The position numbers and the translations under genes are program-made. A stretch of 64,000 nucleotides of DNA from Hymenobacter glacialis. Its GTDB lineage: Bacteria; Bacteroidota; Bacteroidia; Cytophagales; Hymenobacteraceae. The stretch spans positions 1 through 64,000 of the forward strand of contig NZ_MDZC01000090.1 of NCBI RefSeq assembly GCF_001816165.1, read 5' to 3'. The first letter of the stretch is position 1. The number at the start of each line of letters is the position of its first letter. This document shows, in pieces, positions 15,949 through 27,340 of this stretch. The notes beneath the pieces are model-generated. The model was not told the origin of the DNA. It saw only the letters and a list, made by a program, of their open reading frames with translations, and did not search any database.

Positions 15949-17355
15949 TTACATATGAATAGCCCGGTTCTCGGTAGCAGCCAGACACGCTTCCTTCATG
16001 GCCTCGGCGTAGGTGGGGTGCGAGTGGCTCATGCGGGCCACATCCTCGGCGGAGGCGCGGAACTCCATGGCGGTCACGGCTTCGGCGATGAGGTCGGCGA
16101 TGCGCGGGCCAATCATATGGACGCCCAGGATTTCGTCGGTGGTTTTGTCGGCCAGCACCTTCACGAAGCCGTCGGTGTCGCCGCTGGCGCGGGCCCGACC
16201 GCTGGCTTTGAAGGGGAAGCTGCCGATTTTGTAGGCCTTGCCCTGCTCCTTGAGCTGCTCCTCGGTGTAGCCCACGCCCGCCACTTCGGGCCAGGTGTAC
16301 ACCACGCCAGGGATGAGCAGGTAGTTGATGTGGGGCTTCTGGCCCACGATGGTTTCGGCCACGAACACGCCTTCTTCCTCGGCCTTGTGGGCCAGCATGG
16401 CGCCGCGCACCACGTCACCGATGGCGTAGATGCCGGGCACGTTGGTTTGCAGGTGGGCATCGACCTTGATGCGGCCGCGCTCCTCCATCTCAATGCCGGC
16501 GGCTTCGAGGTTGAGACCGGCGGTGTAGGGCACGCGGCCCACGGCCACCAGGCAGTAGTCGCCCTCAAATTTCACTTCCTCCCCTTTCGGGTTGGTGGCG
16601 GTTACGGTCACGGAGTCGCCCTCGCGGGTTGCGCCGGTCACTTTGTGGCTCATAAAAAACTCGATGCCGATTTTGCCCAGCACGCGCTTGAGCTCCTTGC
16701 CCAGGCCGCGGTCCATGGTCGGGATGAGCGAATCCATGAACTCAATAACCGAGACTTTCGCGCCGAGGCGGGCGTATACGGAGGCCATTTCGAGGCCAAT
16801 AACGCCGCCGCCAATCACCATCATGTGCCGGGGCACTTCGCGGATGTTCAGGGCCTCGGTGCTGGTGATGATGCGCTCCTTGTCCTGCGCAATAAACGGC
16901 AGCACCGTGGGCTTGGAGCCAGTGGCGATGATGACGTTCTTGGTTTCAATCTGCTGCGCCTCACCGCCCTCGGTGGGCGCGATGCTGATGTGGGTTTTAT
17001 CAACAAAAGAGCCGACGCCGGTGAGCACGTCGATTTTGTTTTTCTTCATCAGGTAGGCAATACCGTCCACATTGGCCTTCACCACGCCGGCCTTGCGGTC
17101 AATCATGCGGTTCATGTCCACCGTCAGGTTGTCGAGACCGATGCCATGGTCGGCAAACACCGAATGGGCGTTGTGGTAGTGCTCGCTGCTATCGAGCAGG
17201 GCCTTGCTGGGGATGCAGCCCACATTGAGGCAGGTGCCGCCCAGGGTGGGGTATTTCTCGATGAGGGCCGTTTTGAGGCCAAGTTGGGCGCAACGGATGG
17301 CGGCCACATAGCCCCCCGGGCCGGAGCCGATGACGGTGACGTCGTATTGATTCAT
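15949..17355 (-). CDS. lpdA: Dihydrolipoyl dehydrogenase (E3)
   Basis: Reoxidises dihydrolipoyl groups of 2-oxoacid dehydrogenase complexes with NAD+. 468 residues, the usual length. The FAD site is IGSGPGGYVAA near the N-terminus, the redox disulfide is Cys42-Cys47 in GGTCLNVGCIPS, the NAD site is VIGGGVIGLEMASVYARLG, the second FAD motif is GIYAIGDVVRGAMLAHKAEEEG, and the C-terminal catalytic His is in HSHPTYAEAMKEA. SucA and SucB, its likely partners, are encoded on the same strand 4-9 kb away rather than in an operon with it. Promoter box at 17387-17394. Confidence 0.96.
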   Translation of the reverse strand: MNQYDVTVIGSGPGGYVAAIRCAQLGLKTALIEKYPTLGGTCLNVGCIPSKALLDSSEHYHNAHSVFADHGIGLDNLTVDMNRMIDRKAGVVKANVDGIAYLMKKNKIDVLTGVGSFVDKTHISIAPTEGGEAQQIETKNVIIATGSKPTVLPFIAQDKERIITSTEALNIREVPRHMMVIGGGVIGLEMASVYARLGAKVSVIEFMDSLIPTMDRGLGKELKRVLGKIGIEFFMSHKVTGATREGDSVTVTATNPKGEEVKFEGDYCLVAVGRVPYTAGLNLEAAGIEMEERGRIKVDAHLQTNVPGIYAIGDVVRGAMLAHKAEEEGVFVAETIVGQKPHINYLLIPGVVYTWPEVAGVGYTEEQLKEQGKAYKIGSFPFKASGRARASGDTDGFVKVLADKTTDEILGVHMIGPRIADLIAEAVTAMEFRASAEDVARMSHSHPTYAEAMKEACLAATENRAIHM

Positions 17356-17386
17356 AGAGCCGAATGTTCGGTGAAGGTTCGCCCCG

Positions 17387-17394
17387 CGAAGGTA
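17387..17394 (-). promoter_or_regulatory. -7-like box (TACCTTCG) of lpdA
   Basis: One mismatch to TAnnTTTG, 31 bases before the ATG at 17355. A fragment of the GTCATGCTGA repeat lies immediately upstream. Confidence 0.5.
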
Positions 17395-17398
17395 CGCC

Positions 17399-17425
17399 TG
17401 TCATGCTGACGAAGGAAGCATCTTA
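17399..17425. repeat. Single arm of the GTCATGCTGA...GAAGCATCT repeat
   Basis: TGTCATGCTGACGAAGGAAG followed by CATCTTA is one arm of the inverted-repeat family seen at 34493, 41169 and 44554. No matching second arm was found, so it looks like a solo remnant. Confidence 0.55.
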
Positions 17426-17468
17426 TCCTGTTCCCACTGCCAAGCTAAGCCGGCTAGGCATTGCATCC

Positions 17469-19133
17469 CTATTCTACCAGCACGCCGATGTAGTAGTTGA
17501 AGGTATCCACTTCCAGGGTTTCCCTGGTGGCGCCGGCTAACTCCTTAACCACCGCAAATTTCGTAGTGAGCGGTATCAGCTGGTAGTCGCCGCCCTTGAG
17601 CCGCATGCGCACGGGCATGTTGAAATCGGGCACTTCCGACACCCAACGGGCCAGTGTTTTGCCCTCCTCGAAGCGCACTTCCAGTGTGGGCAGGCTGCGG
17701 TGGCGCAGGTACTGGTCGAATATTTTGGTGAGGTCCTGGCCGCTTTCGCGGTTGAAATAGTCGATGACCTGCTGGCCGGTCACGGTCTGGTGATAAAAGG
17801 TGCTGGACAGCCCGCGCAGCAACTCCCGCCACTTGGCATCGTCGTTAATGACCGTGCGCAGCATGTTGAGCATGTTGCTGCCTTTGTCGTACATATCGCT
17901 GGAGCCTTCCTTGTTCACGCCGTAGGGGCCGATGATCGGCGCGTCGTTCTGAATGTTGCGGCGCTGGCCGTGGATGTATTCCTGGCCGGCGGGCTTGCCA
18001 AACTGGCTTTCCACAAACAGGGCTTCGGAGTAGGTGGTGAACGCCTCGTGCACCCACATGTCGGCAATGTCTTTGGTGGTAATGTTGTTGCCGAACCACT
18101 CGTGGCCGCTTTCGTGGATGACGATGAAGTCCCACTTCGCGCCCCAGCCGGTGTTGCTGCGGTCGCGGCCCAGGTAGCCGTTCTGGTATTTGTTGCCATA
18201 GGCCACGGCGCTCTGGTGCTCCATGCCCAGGTGCGGGGCGTCCACCAGCTTGTAGCCGTCCTGGTACCACGGGTACGGGCCGAACCAGTATTCCATGCTT
18301 TTTAGCATGGGTTTCACGTTGGCAGCAAACTGCGTTTTGGCTTTGGCCAGGTTCTCGGGCAGCACCCAGTAGTCGAGCGTGAGCGGGCCTTTCTCGCCGG
18401 CGTAGCTATCGGAAAAATGCTGGTAGTCGCCCACATTCAGGGCCACGTCGTAGTTGTTGATGGGGTTGCGCACGGCCCAGTCGAAGCGGGTGTAGCCGCC
18501 CTTGAGCCTGGTAACTTTGCGCAGGCGGCCGTTGGAAATATTTTTGAGGCCGGTAGGCACGCTCACGCTGATGAGCATCGAGTCCACTTCATCGGCTTGC
18601 TGGTCTTTGGTGGGCCACCAGATGCTGGCGCCGGTACCCTGGCAGGCCGTGGCCACCCAGGGCTTGCCGGAGGCGTCCTTCGTAAACACCATGCCGCCGT
18701 CCCAGGGGGCCTTTTTGGCCACAATGGGGTTGCCGGAATAGTGCACCGTGAATTCATCGCGGCTGCCTTTGAGAATGGCTTTTGGGAAGGTCACAAACAC
18801 GGCATTGGCCTCGCGGGTGAAGGGTACCTCCCTGCCTTTGTAGAGCACCTTTTCCACCTGCAGGTTGGCAAAGAGGTCAAATTGCAGCTGGGTGAAATCC
18901 TGCGTAGCCGTGAACCGAAACAGGTTGGAGCCGCTGATAAACCGCTTGGCGGGGTCCAGCTTCACGTCGAGGTGGTAGTAATTGAGGTCGTAGCTGGTGC
19001 GCAGCGGCGAGGTGAGGCTACCGCGCAGGGAGTCGGCACGGGAGAAAGCGGGATTGGGCTGCAAGAGCTGCGCCGCAGCCGGGTGGGCCAGGCCAAGCAG
19101 CAGGAGCAGCGCCAGAAACAAATTGTCTTTCAT
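17469..19133 (-). CDS. M1-family zinc metallopeptidase (aminopeptidase), exported
   Basis: 554 residues from the ATG at 19133, giving a signal peptide MKDNLFLALLLLLGLAHPAAA. An N-terminal beta-sandwich (about 35-215) precedes the thermolysin-like domain. The zinc motif is H340-E-S-G-H344 with Glu363 as third ligand, inside HESGHEWFGNNIT and WVHEAFTTYSE. The exopeptidase loop reads HLGMEHQSA where most M1 aminopeptidases have GAMEN. It ends after the catalytic domain and lacks the long ERAP/PepN helical domain. It probably trims peptides in the periplasm. Divergent from the EamA transporter gene. Confidence 0.92.
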   Translation of the reverse strand: MKDNLFLALLLLLGLAHPAAAQLLQPNPAFSRADSLRGSLTSPLRTSYDLNYYHLDVKLDPAKRFISGSNLFRFTATQDFTQLQFDLFANLQVEKVLYKGREVPFTREANAVFVTFPKAILKGSRDEFTVHYSGNPIVAKKAPWDGGMVFTKDASGKPWVATACQGTGASIWWPTKDQQADEVDSMLISVSVPTGLKNISNGRLRKVTRLKGGYTRFDWAVRNPINNYDVALNVGDYQHFSDSYAGEKGPLTLDYWVLPENLAKAKTQFAANVKPMLKSMEYWFGPYPWYQDGYKLVDAPHLGMEHQSAVAYGNKYQNGYLGRDRSNTGWGAKWDFIVIHESGHEWFGNNITTKDIADMWVHEAFTTYSEALFVESQFGKPAGQEYIHGQRRNIQNDAPIIGPYGVNKEGSSDMYDKGSNMLNMLRTVINDDAKWRELLRGLSSTFYHQTVTGQQVIDYFNRESGQDLTKIFDQYLRHRSLPTLEVRFEEGKTLARWVSEVPDFNMPVRMRLKGGDYQLIPLTTKFAVVKELAGATRETLEVDTFNYYIGVLVE

Positions 19134-19256
19134 TACACAAAGCAACAACTAACCGGTGCAAATCGAGCCCCCGAGTTCGACTTAACCCTTAATGAGCAGC
19201 ATAACTGGGCCGCCCCAATTACCGGACGTAATTTTACAGTCTTCTTACCTGCTTTC

Positions 19257-20222
19257 ATGTCGAATTCTAATCCTGCCGCCGCGCCTTCGCGGCTGGCGCT
19301 GCTACTGGCCTTTGCCGCCGTCTACCTCATCTGGGGCTCTACTTATCTGGTCATGAAGTTGGCCGTGGCCAGCATTCCGCCGCTGCTCATGGCCGGCACC
19401 CGCTACGGCCTGGCGGGGGGGCTGCTCTACACCGTTATGCGCCTGCGGGGCGAGCCCCGGCCCACCTGGCGGGGTTGGGGGCACGGCCTGCTGATTGGCA
19501 TTTGCCTGCTGGGCTTCGGCAACGGCGGCACCACGTTTGGGGTGCTGTACCTGCCCAGCGGCACCACGTCGCTGCTGGTGGCCACAGTGCCCATGTTTCT
19601 GGCGCTGCTGGGCTGGCTGAGCGGCATCACGCCGCGGCCCACGCGCTGGGTGTCCTTGGGCCTGGCGGCGGGGCTGGGGGGCATGTACCTGCTTGCCGCG
19701 CACCCCAGCTCGGCCGGCGTGCCCCGGCCGGGGCATCCCGAAATCGGCGTTACGCTGGTGCTGCTGGCGGCGGTGATGTGGTCGGTGGGCTCGCTCTATT
19801 CCAAAAAGCACCAGCCAGCCTCCTCCCCTTTTCTCTCCGGCGGCATGCAGATGATTTGCGGCGGCGTGGCCATGCTCATCCTGGGCCTGCTGCGGGGCGA
19901 GGCCACCGGCTTTGAGTTGGCGCAGGTCACCACCAAGTCGTGGATGGCATATGCTTACTTGGTCACGTTCGGCTCCATCGTAGCCTTCACGGCCTACATC
20001 TGGCTGCTGCGGGTAGTAGAGCCTGCGCTTGCTGGCACCTACGCCTTCGTCAATCCCGTGGTGGCTGTGCTCCTGGGCTGGGCTTTCGCCGGCGAAGTGT
20101 TGAACCCACAGATGCTGGGCGGGGCGGCCCTTATTGTACTGGCCGTGGTGCTGGTGGTATTGGGAGGCAGGCGCAAAGCAGTGGTCCCAGTAGCCTCACT
20201 AGAAGCAGCAGCAAAGATTTAA
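19257..20222 (+). CDS. EamA/DMT-superfamily transporter
   Basis: 321 residues from the ATG at 19257. Ten predicted membrane helices in two EamA repeats. The first begins LALLLAFAAVYLIWGSTYLVMKLAVASIPPLLMAGTRY, a signature of YedA-like metabolite exporters; the second begins near EIGVTLVLLAAVMWSVGSLYSKK and ends PALAGTYAFVNPVVAVLLGWAF. The cargo is unknown; relatives export amino acids or other metabolites. The frame is open far upstream through the antisense of the M1 peptidase gene, which is an artefact of GC-rich codons. Probably a single-gene unit. Confidence 0.88.
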   Translation: MSNSNPAAAPSRLALLLAFAAVYLIWGSTYLVMKLAVASIPPLLMAGTRYGLAGGLLYTVMRLRGEPRPTWRGWGHGLLIGICLLGFGNGGTTFGVLYLPSGTTSLLVATVPMFLALLGWLSGITPRPTRWVSLGLAAGLGGMYLLAAHPSSAGVPRPGHPEIGVTLVLLAAVMWSVGSLYSKKHQPASSPFLSGGMQMICGGVAMLILGLLRGEATGFELAQVTTKSWMAYAYLVTFGSIVAFTAYIWLLRVVEPALAGTYAFVNPVVAVLLGWAFAGEVLNPQMLGGAALIVLAVVLVVLGGRRKAVVPVASLEAAAKI

Positions 20223-20249
20223 TGCTGATTGGCGCGGGTACCAGGCACC

Positions 20250-20278
20250 GCATCAGCCATCTGTAAGCTGGCTGATGC
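20250..20278 (+). terminator. Hairpin after the EamA gene, possible terminator
   Basis: GCATCAGCCA (20250-20259) pairs with TGGCTGATGC (20269-20278). No clear T run follows, so termination is uncertain. Confidence 0.4.
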
Positions 20279-20420
20279 TACAATAACACTTCCAGTCGTT
20301 CGAGTTGGTTTTGGTAACCGTACCTGAAAAACGTCGCGCTGAGCGCAGCAGGGCGTGCCGGTTACAGTGCACTTAATTCTGTACGACCAGCAAAACCAAT
20401 TGCACTCCCTGTCGCTTCCA

Positions 20421-20816
20421 ATGGCTCCTTCCTCATCCGACCTGCATTCTGAAGCCGACATCGTCAGGCTGGTCGATACGTTTTATGCCCGTGTCAACGA
20501 GGATGCCCTGCTGCGCCCCATTTTTAATGATGTGGCCCGGGTCGATTGGGCAGCCCACCTGCCCACCATGTACGATTTCTGGAGTAGCGTGCTGCTGGGC
20601 ACCAGCCGCTATAAGGGCCGCCCCATGGCCAAGCACTTTCCGCTGCCCATCGCGGCCGAGCATTTCCGGCAATGGCTGGCGCTGTTTTATGCCAGCGTCG
20701 ACGAGCTGTTTGCCGGCCCCAAGGCCACCGAAGCTAAACTCAAAGCCCAGAACATCGGGGCCATGTTTGAGCACCGCATGACGCCCAATCCTTTATCCCT
20801 ACTGGGAAATCAATAG
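20421..20816 (+). CDS. Group III truncated hemoglobin
   Basis: 131 residues from the ATG at 20421; the frame is open from 20355 but the extra N-terminus does not fit the family. The 2/2 globin fold is visible: IVRLVDTFYARVNEDALLRPIF (A-B helices), YDFWSSVLLGTSRYKGRPMAKHFPLPI (E-F region) and HFRQWLALFYASVDELF (G helix). His72 in AKHFPLPI is the likely proximal haem ligand and Trp85 is typical of group III. Such globins bind O2, NO or CO and may serve in redox or nitrosative-stress chemistry. Convergent with the DUF4126 gene, 14 bp between stops. Confidence 0.88.
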   Translation: MAPSSSDLHSEADIVRLVDTFYARVNEDALLRPIFNDVARVDWAAHLPTMYDFWSSVLLGTSRYKGRPMAKHFPLPIAAEHFRQWLALFYASVDELFAGPKATEAKLKAQNIGAMFEHRMTPNPLSLLGNQ

Positions 20817-20830
20817 CCGCTGCCTGATAA

Positions 20831-21358
20831 CTACATGGGGTGCCACTCGCTGGCAGCCGGGCGTTGGGCGCGCAGCAGGGCCGCGCCGCCGCCCAGCACC
20901 AGGGCATCCTCGCCCGCGCCCACCAAAGCGGAGGGCACCCCCGATTTTTCGCTGATGCCCGTGCGCAGGGCATAGCTGACAATGGTGGACGCAAAGGCCA
21001 CAGCCGCCCCAAGCAGCCCGCCGCCTAGTGCGCTGCCGTGGCGCGATTTGTACCACGCCGCTCCAACCAAGCCCCCCGAAAGCAGCCGCCCCGTCATTCC
21101 GGGCAGGGCAATGCGGTCGGGAGTGGTGGGCAGCTTGTCGGCTACCAGCTCACCAGCGGCCAGCACCTTGAGCACGGTGGCGGTGCCCGGCTTTTGCAGG
21201 AAGCGCAACGGCGACCCATTTAGGCCGGCATGAGGCTGCCGCGATAGGTAATGGCTCAGAAAAGCCGGGGCGCTCATGCTCCGCATGCCCGCCAGGGTAG
21301 CAAAGCCGAGCACGGGCCAGAATTTTGCAGGACGGGGTTTGAGGGAGTTCTTTTTCAT
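20831..21358 (-). CDS. DUF4126-like membrane protein
   Basis: 175 residues with glycine-rich hydrophobic helices. The pattern GFATLAGMRSMSAPAFLSHYL near the N-terminus, DKLPTTPDRIALPGMTGRLLSGGLVGAA in the middle and GGLLGAAVAFASTIVSYALR later matches DUF4126-type small integral membrane proteins. Function is unknown. It ends close to the globin gene on the other strand. No signal peptide is seen; the first helix starts about residue 14. Confidence 0.7.
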   Translation of the reverse strand: MKKNSLKPRPAKFWPVLGFATLAGMRSMSAPAFLSHYLSRQPHAGLNGSPLRFLQKPGTATVLKVLAAGELVADKLPTTPDRIALPGMTGRLLSGGLVGAAWYKSRHGSALGGGLLGAAVAFASTIVSYALRTGISEKSGVPSALVGAGEDALVLGGGAALLRAQRPAASEWHPM

Positions 21359-21420
21359 AATGATTGGGAAGAATATTCTTTAACGCCAATCCATGATTTT
21401 GGGCTATTCGGCGCATAAAA

Positions 21421-21451
21421 AAAGCGGCCGGCAATAAGTGCCGGCCGCTTT
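21421..21451 (-). terminator. Terminator of the sucB transcript
   Basis: AAAGCGGCCGGCA pairs perfectly with TGCCGGCCGCTTT across a five-base loop. It starts 20 bp after the sucB stop and, read on the minus strand, is followed by a T-rich run. Confidence 0.85.
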
Positions 21452-21471
21452 AAAGCAGAATTCCTCAGGGC

Positions 21472-23157
21472 TTAAACCCCAAACATCATGCGGGTAGGGT
21501 CTTCGAGCAGCTCCTTCACGCGCACCAGGAACGACACCGACTCGCGGCCGTCGATGATGCGGTGGTCGTAGCTCAGGGCCAGGTACATCATGGGCCGAAT
21601 CACCACCTGCCCGTTCTCAGCAATGGGGCGCTGAATGATGTTGTGCATGCCCAGAATGGCCGACTGCGGCGCGTTGATAATCGGGGTGCTGAGCATGGAG
21701 CCGAACACGCCGCCGTTGGTGAGCGTGAACGTGCCGCCTGTCATCTGCTCAATGGTGAGCTTGTTGTCGCGGGCCAGGCCAGCCAGGCGCACCACTTCCT
21801 TCTCAATGCCCTCGAAGCTCAGCTGCTCGGCGTTGCGAATCACGGGCACCACCAGCCCTTTCGGGGCCGACACAGCGATGCTGATGTCGCAGAAATCGTT
21901 GAACACGATATCGGTGCCGTCAATCTGCGCGTTCACGCTCGGCCACTCTTGCAGCGCTACGCACACGGCCTTGGTGAAGAAGGACATGAAGCCCAGGCCT
22001 ACACCATTTTTGGCCTTAAATTGGTCCTTAAACTTGTTGCGCAGGTCCATGATGGGCTGCATGTTCACCTCGTTGAAGGTGGTGAGCATGGCCGTCTCGT
22101 TCTTCACCGTCACCAGGCGGCGGGCCACCGTCTTGCGCAGGTTGCTCATGCGCTCGCGGCGCACCTCGCGGCTGCCGCCAGCAGCAGGGGCCGCCGCCGG
22201 AGCAGCAGCTGGCACGGAAGCCGGAGCAGCGGCCGGAGCTGGCGCGGCAGGTTTCGCCTGTGCGTTTTGCGCGTCTTCTTTGGTAATGCGGCCGTCGCGG
22301 CCGGTGCCGGCTACGTCGGCAGCCGCAATACCTTTCTCGCCAAGAATCTTGCCCGCGGCCGGCGAAGGCACGCCGGTAGCATAAGTGGCCGCGCCACCGC
22401 TGGCCGGCTGCGAAGCCAAAGCCGCCGTGGGGGCCGCTTGCGCTGCCGCCGGAGCCGCTGCTGCCGGGGCCGCACCTGCGCCGCTACCGCCCTCAATGCG
22501 CGCAATGACGGTGCCGATGGCAATGGTTTCGCCTTCTTTCACGGCGTGGCGCAGCGTGCCGCTGGCTTCGGCCGGCAGCTCAAACGTGGCCTTGTCCGAT
22601 TCCAACTCGGCGATTACCTCGTCGCGGCTCACCTGAGCACCGTCTTCCTTGAGCCATTTGGCCACGGTTACTTCGGTGATGGACTCGCCTACGGTGGGGA
22701 TTTTCATTTCTATGGTGCCACCACCACCGGCTGGTGCAGCCGCAGCAGCCGGCGCGCCGGGTGCAGCCGCGTCCTTGCTCTCGTTGCCGGCAGGGGTGCC
22801 GCCGTAGCCAGCCTGGTTGCTGGCCTGGGGGTTTTCCTCGCCCTTGGAAACAGGGTCGGGAGCGGCTGGGGCTGGGGCCGAAGCCGCCGGAGCAGCCGCG
22901 GCTGGGGCCGCGCCATTGCCACCCGCGCTATCCAGGTCGGCGATGATGGTGCCGATGCCGATGGTTTCACCTTCGGCTACGCGAATTTTCAGAATGCCGT
23001 CGGCTTCGGCGGGCAGCTCAAACGTGGCCTTGTCCGATTCCAGCTCGGCAATGACTTCGTCGCGCTTCACGGCGTCGCCGTCCTGCTTGAGCCACTTCGC
23101 AATGGTGACTTCGGTAATGGATTCGCCAACGGCGGGGATTTTGATTTCGAGGGGCAT
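21472..23157 (-). CDS. sucB: 2-oxoglutarate dehydrogenase E2 (dihydrolipoyl succinyltransferase), two lipoyl domains
   Basis: Core of the 2-oxoglutarate dehydrogenase complex: transfers succinyl from the lipoyl arm to CoA. 561 residues. Two lipoyl domains with modified lysines Lys43 and Lys189 in [11 protein letters not shown] are each followed by long Ala/Pro linkers. A peripheral-subunit-binding domain ([15 protein letters not shown]...[11 protein letters not shown], about 265-300) comes next, then the catalytic domain ending in [11 protein letters not shown] with His532 and Asp536. Enterobacterial SucB has one lipoyl domain, so this is a larger variant. Normally next to sucA; here two other genes lie between. 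Confidence 0.95.
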   Translation of the reverse strand: MPLEIKIPAVGESITEVTIAKWLKQDGDAVKRDEVIAELESDKATFELPAEADGILKIRVAEGETIGIGTIIADLDSAGGNGAAPAAAAPAASAPAPAAPDPVSKGEENPQASNQAGYGGTPAGNESKDAAAPGAPAAAAAPAGGGGTIEMKIPTVGESITEVTVAKWLKEDGAQVSRDEVIAELESDKATFELPAEASGTLRHAVKEGETIAIGTVIARIEGGSGAGAAPAAAAPAAAQAAPTAALASQPASGGAATYATGVPSPAAGKILGEKGIAAADVAGTGRDGRITKEDAQNAQAKPAAPAPAAAPASVPAAAPAAAPAAGGSREVRRERMSNLRKTVARRLVTVKNETAMLTTFNEVNMQPIMDLRNKFKDQFKAKNGVGLGFMSFFTKAVCVALQEWPSVNAQIDGTDIVFNDFCDISIAVSAPKGLVVPVIRNAEQLSFEGIEKEVVRLAGLARDNKLTIEQMTGGTFTLTNGGVFGSMLSTPIINAPQSAILGMHNIIQRPIAENGQVVIRPMMYLALSYDHRIIDGRESVSFLVRVKELLEDPTRMMFGV

Positions 23158-23187
23158 GGGCGGTGAAAGCGTGTAGTTAAGTTTTAA

Positions 23188-23598
23188 TTAAATCAGAAAC
23201 GCCTGGGCCAGTGGCCGGAGCTTGGTCTGAAAACGAGTAGCCATCGTCAACAAATCAGCCGAAGTGTAGCTTGGGTCATCGTCGGTTTCGTAGCGTAACT
23301 CTACGCCAAATTCATTGAGAATTGCAGCCTCCACTAGGTCTTGATGAGAAAACTGAATCAAATTCGCTTGAACAAGTGGCAACAGCAGCTTGGTTAGGTC
23401 GTGAATGAACGGTGTAGGCAGCGACGAGGCTACCAGTACGGCTTTTAAATATTTTTCCGTCGCTTGCTGGCAGTGGAAACCAATATTTTCATAAAGGTGC
23501 GGACTAGCCTGCAGCAGGGTTTCAGCGGCTTCCATGTCACGGTCAGCCGTTAACATTGACATGGCAACGCGCTTCTGTTCGGGGGTCTTAGGCAGCAT
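23188..23598 (-). CDS. HEPN-domain protein, partner of the upstream nucleotidyltransferase
   Basis: 136 residues from the ATG at 23598, which overlaps the restored stop of the nucleotidyltransferase gene; the upstream in-frame ATG at 23625 is less likely. The four-helix HEPN fold shows in MLTADRDMEAAETLLQ, ENIGFHCQQATEKYLKAVLV and FIHDLTKLLLPL. The catalytic RX4-6H motif of toxic HEPN RNases is not evident, so it may be a non-nuclease HEPN. In MNT-HEPN pairs the two proteins form a complex, sometimes a toxin-antitoxin or substrate-binding unit. It lies 30 bp upstream of sucB on the same strand. Confidence 0.85.
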   Translation of the reverse strand: MLPKTPEQKRVAMSMLTADRDMEAAETLLQASPHLYENIGFHCQQATEKYLKAVLVASSLPTPFIHDLTKLLLPLVQANLIQFSHQDLVEAAILNEFGVELRYETDDDPSYTSADLLTMATRFQTKLRPLAQAFLI

Positions 23599-23909
23599 AC
23601 AGTAGCCGGCCTTGTTTCTCGGCAATGGTTTCTACGGATTGAAAAACACCTGCTGCCCGCTCCATCTCGCCGCCGCGTACGAATCAGAATATCCATTGCG
23701 GGAGCATCAGTACCCCACAGCAACGTGCGGACAGCAATAGCGCGTGCCATTCGCTTCTCCTCCGCATCACGCTTGATAATCAGCAAATCCAAATCCGAGT
23801 CCTCAGTGGGCACCCCGTAGGCATACGAGCCGAACAGAATAATTCGGTCCGGCGCATAGCCTTCCACGATGCGCTGCACCACGTCTTGGATTTGCTCTTC
23901 GGTTATCAT
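23550..23909 (-). CDS. MNT-type nucleotidyltransferase with a C-terminal frameshift
   Basis: 119 residues as it reads. The catalytic part is intact: LFGSYAYGVPTEDSDLDLLI carries Gly27-Ser28 and the acids Asp39 and Asp41, and Asp73 in AMDILIRT is the third acid. After Thr78 the frame turns into an Arg/Cys-rich tail. In another frame the sequence GGEMERAAGVFQSVETIAEKQGRLLYAA is found, the normal end for this family, with a stop at 23588. Removing one base near 23665-23677 restores it and creates a stop that overlaps the HEPN start. Related proteins transfer nucleotides onto HEPN partners. Confidence 0.8.
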   Translation of the reverse strand: MITEEQIQDVVQRIVEGYAPDRIILFGSYAYGVPTEDSDLDLLIIKRDAEEKRMARAIAVRTLLWGTDAPAMDILIRTRRRDGAGSRCFSIRRNHCRETRPATVCCLRPPNRSALPCQC

Positions 23910-23912
23910 GTT

Positions 23913-23969
23913 TAGCGCATGCTTTAGCTTGTTCGATGTGAGTACGAGCGCAAGCTAAAGCATGCGCTA
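23913..23969. repeat. Perfect 19-bp inverted repeat between sucA and the MNT gene
   Basis: TAGCGCATGCTTTAGCTTG (23913-23931) and its exact reverse complement (23951-23969) flank a 19-bp loop. Read on the minus strand it sits 7 bp after the sucA stop and lacks a T run. It resembles the dispersed palindromic repeats of the window and may mark the edge of inserted DNA. Confidence 0.75.
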
Positions 23970-23975
23970 CAAGCA

Positions 23976-26897
<2,922 letters not shown>

Positions 26898-26924
26898 GTG
26901 AGAATCGGGGTGGATAAGGCTGCG

Positions 26925-26932
26925 TAAATGTA
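26925..26932 (-). promoter_or_regulatory. Promoter of sucA (-7 box TACATTTA, -33 TTTG)
   Basis: TACATTTA resembles TAnnTTTG, and TTTG lies 18 bases upstream at 26951-26954 on the plus-strand scale. The predicted transcription start is about 20 bases before the ATG at 26897. Confidence 0.5.
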
Positions 26933-26954
26933 GGAGGCTTATATGCCAGGCAAA

Positions 26955-27340
26955 AACCTAAATTCGGGTAAACGAATACACTTGCTAATCAAAGGCATCA
27001 TATCCTTTGGTTTTGCACCTTCAATCAGGTTGGCTGGCCAATTTATCGAAAATTGACAACACGGTTGAGGATACTCACTACGTAGGCGCACTGAGATAAT
27101 ATAACCCACCAGTAATTAACAACGCGCGCCACGCCAGTAAACTCATCCATTCCTGCTATTTGTGCTATAAAAATTCAAATATTATCGCCCCATAGAGCAC
27201 GTAAGACGCCATCTGATTGGATATTTTATTTTCGTAAAACTTATCTATCTACCTAATCGTTAGAACCTTTCCCCATAAACAAAATTCGGGGGCGCCTATG
27301 CTGCCAGGCGAAGAATGGCGGATGAACGAAATCCTTTTTA
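26955..27340. other. AT-richer intergenic region, nothing recognised
   Basis: Between the divergent sucA and 3D-domain genes. It is distinctly lower in GC than the rest and has no convincing ORF, tRNA or hairpin. Only weak promoter-like T-rich stretches precede 27341. Confidence 0.6.

Noticed and set aside
15955..17409. A 484-codon frame antisense to lpdA
   Set aside because: Composition dominated by Gly, His, Ala and Val with no recognisable motif; the sense frame is an unmistakable E3.
18417..19256. In-frame extension that would lengthen the EamA transporter by 280 residues
   Set aside because: It lies antisense to the M1 peptidase gene and has no transporter-like sequence; the ATG at 19257 begins just before the first membrane helix.
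20328..20362. AACGTCGCGCTGAGCGCAGC stretch as another repeat copy
   Set aside because: It shares only the GCTGAGCGCAGC core and has no second arm; too short to assign to the family.
21562..23166. A 534-codon frame antisense to sucB
   Set aside because: Arg/Gly/Ser-rich low-complexity translation mirroring the Ala/Pro linkers of SucB.
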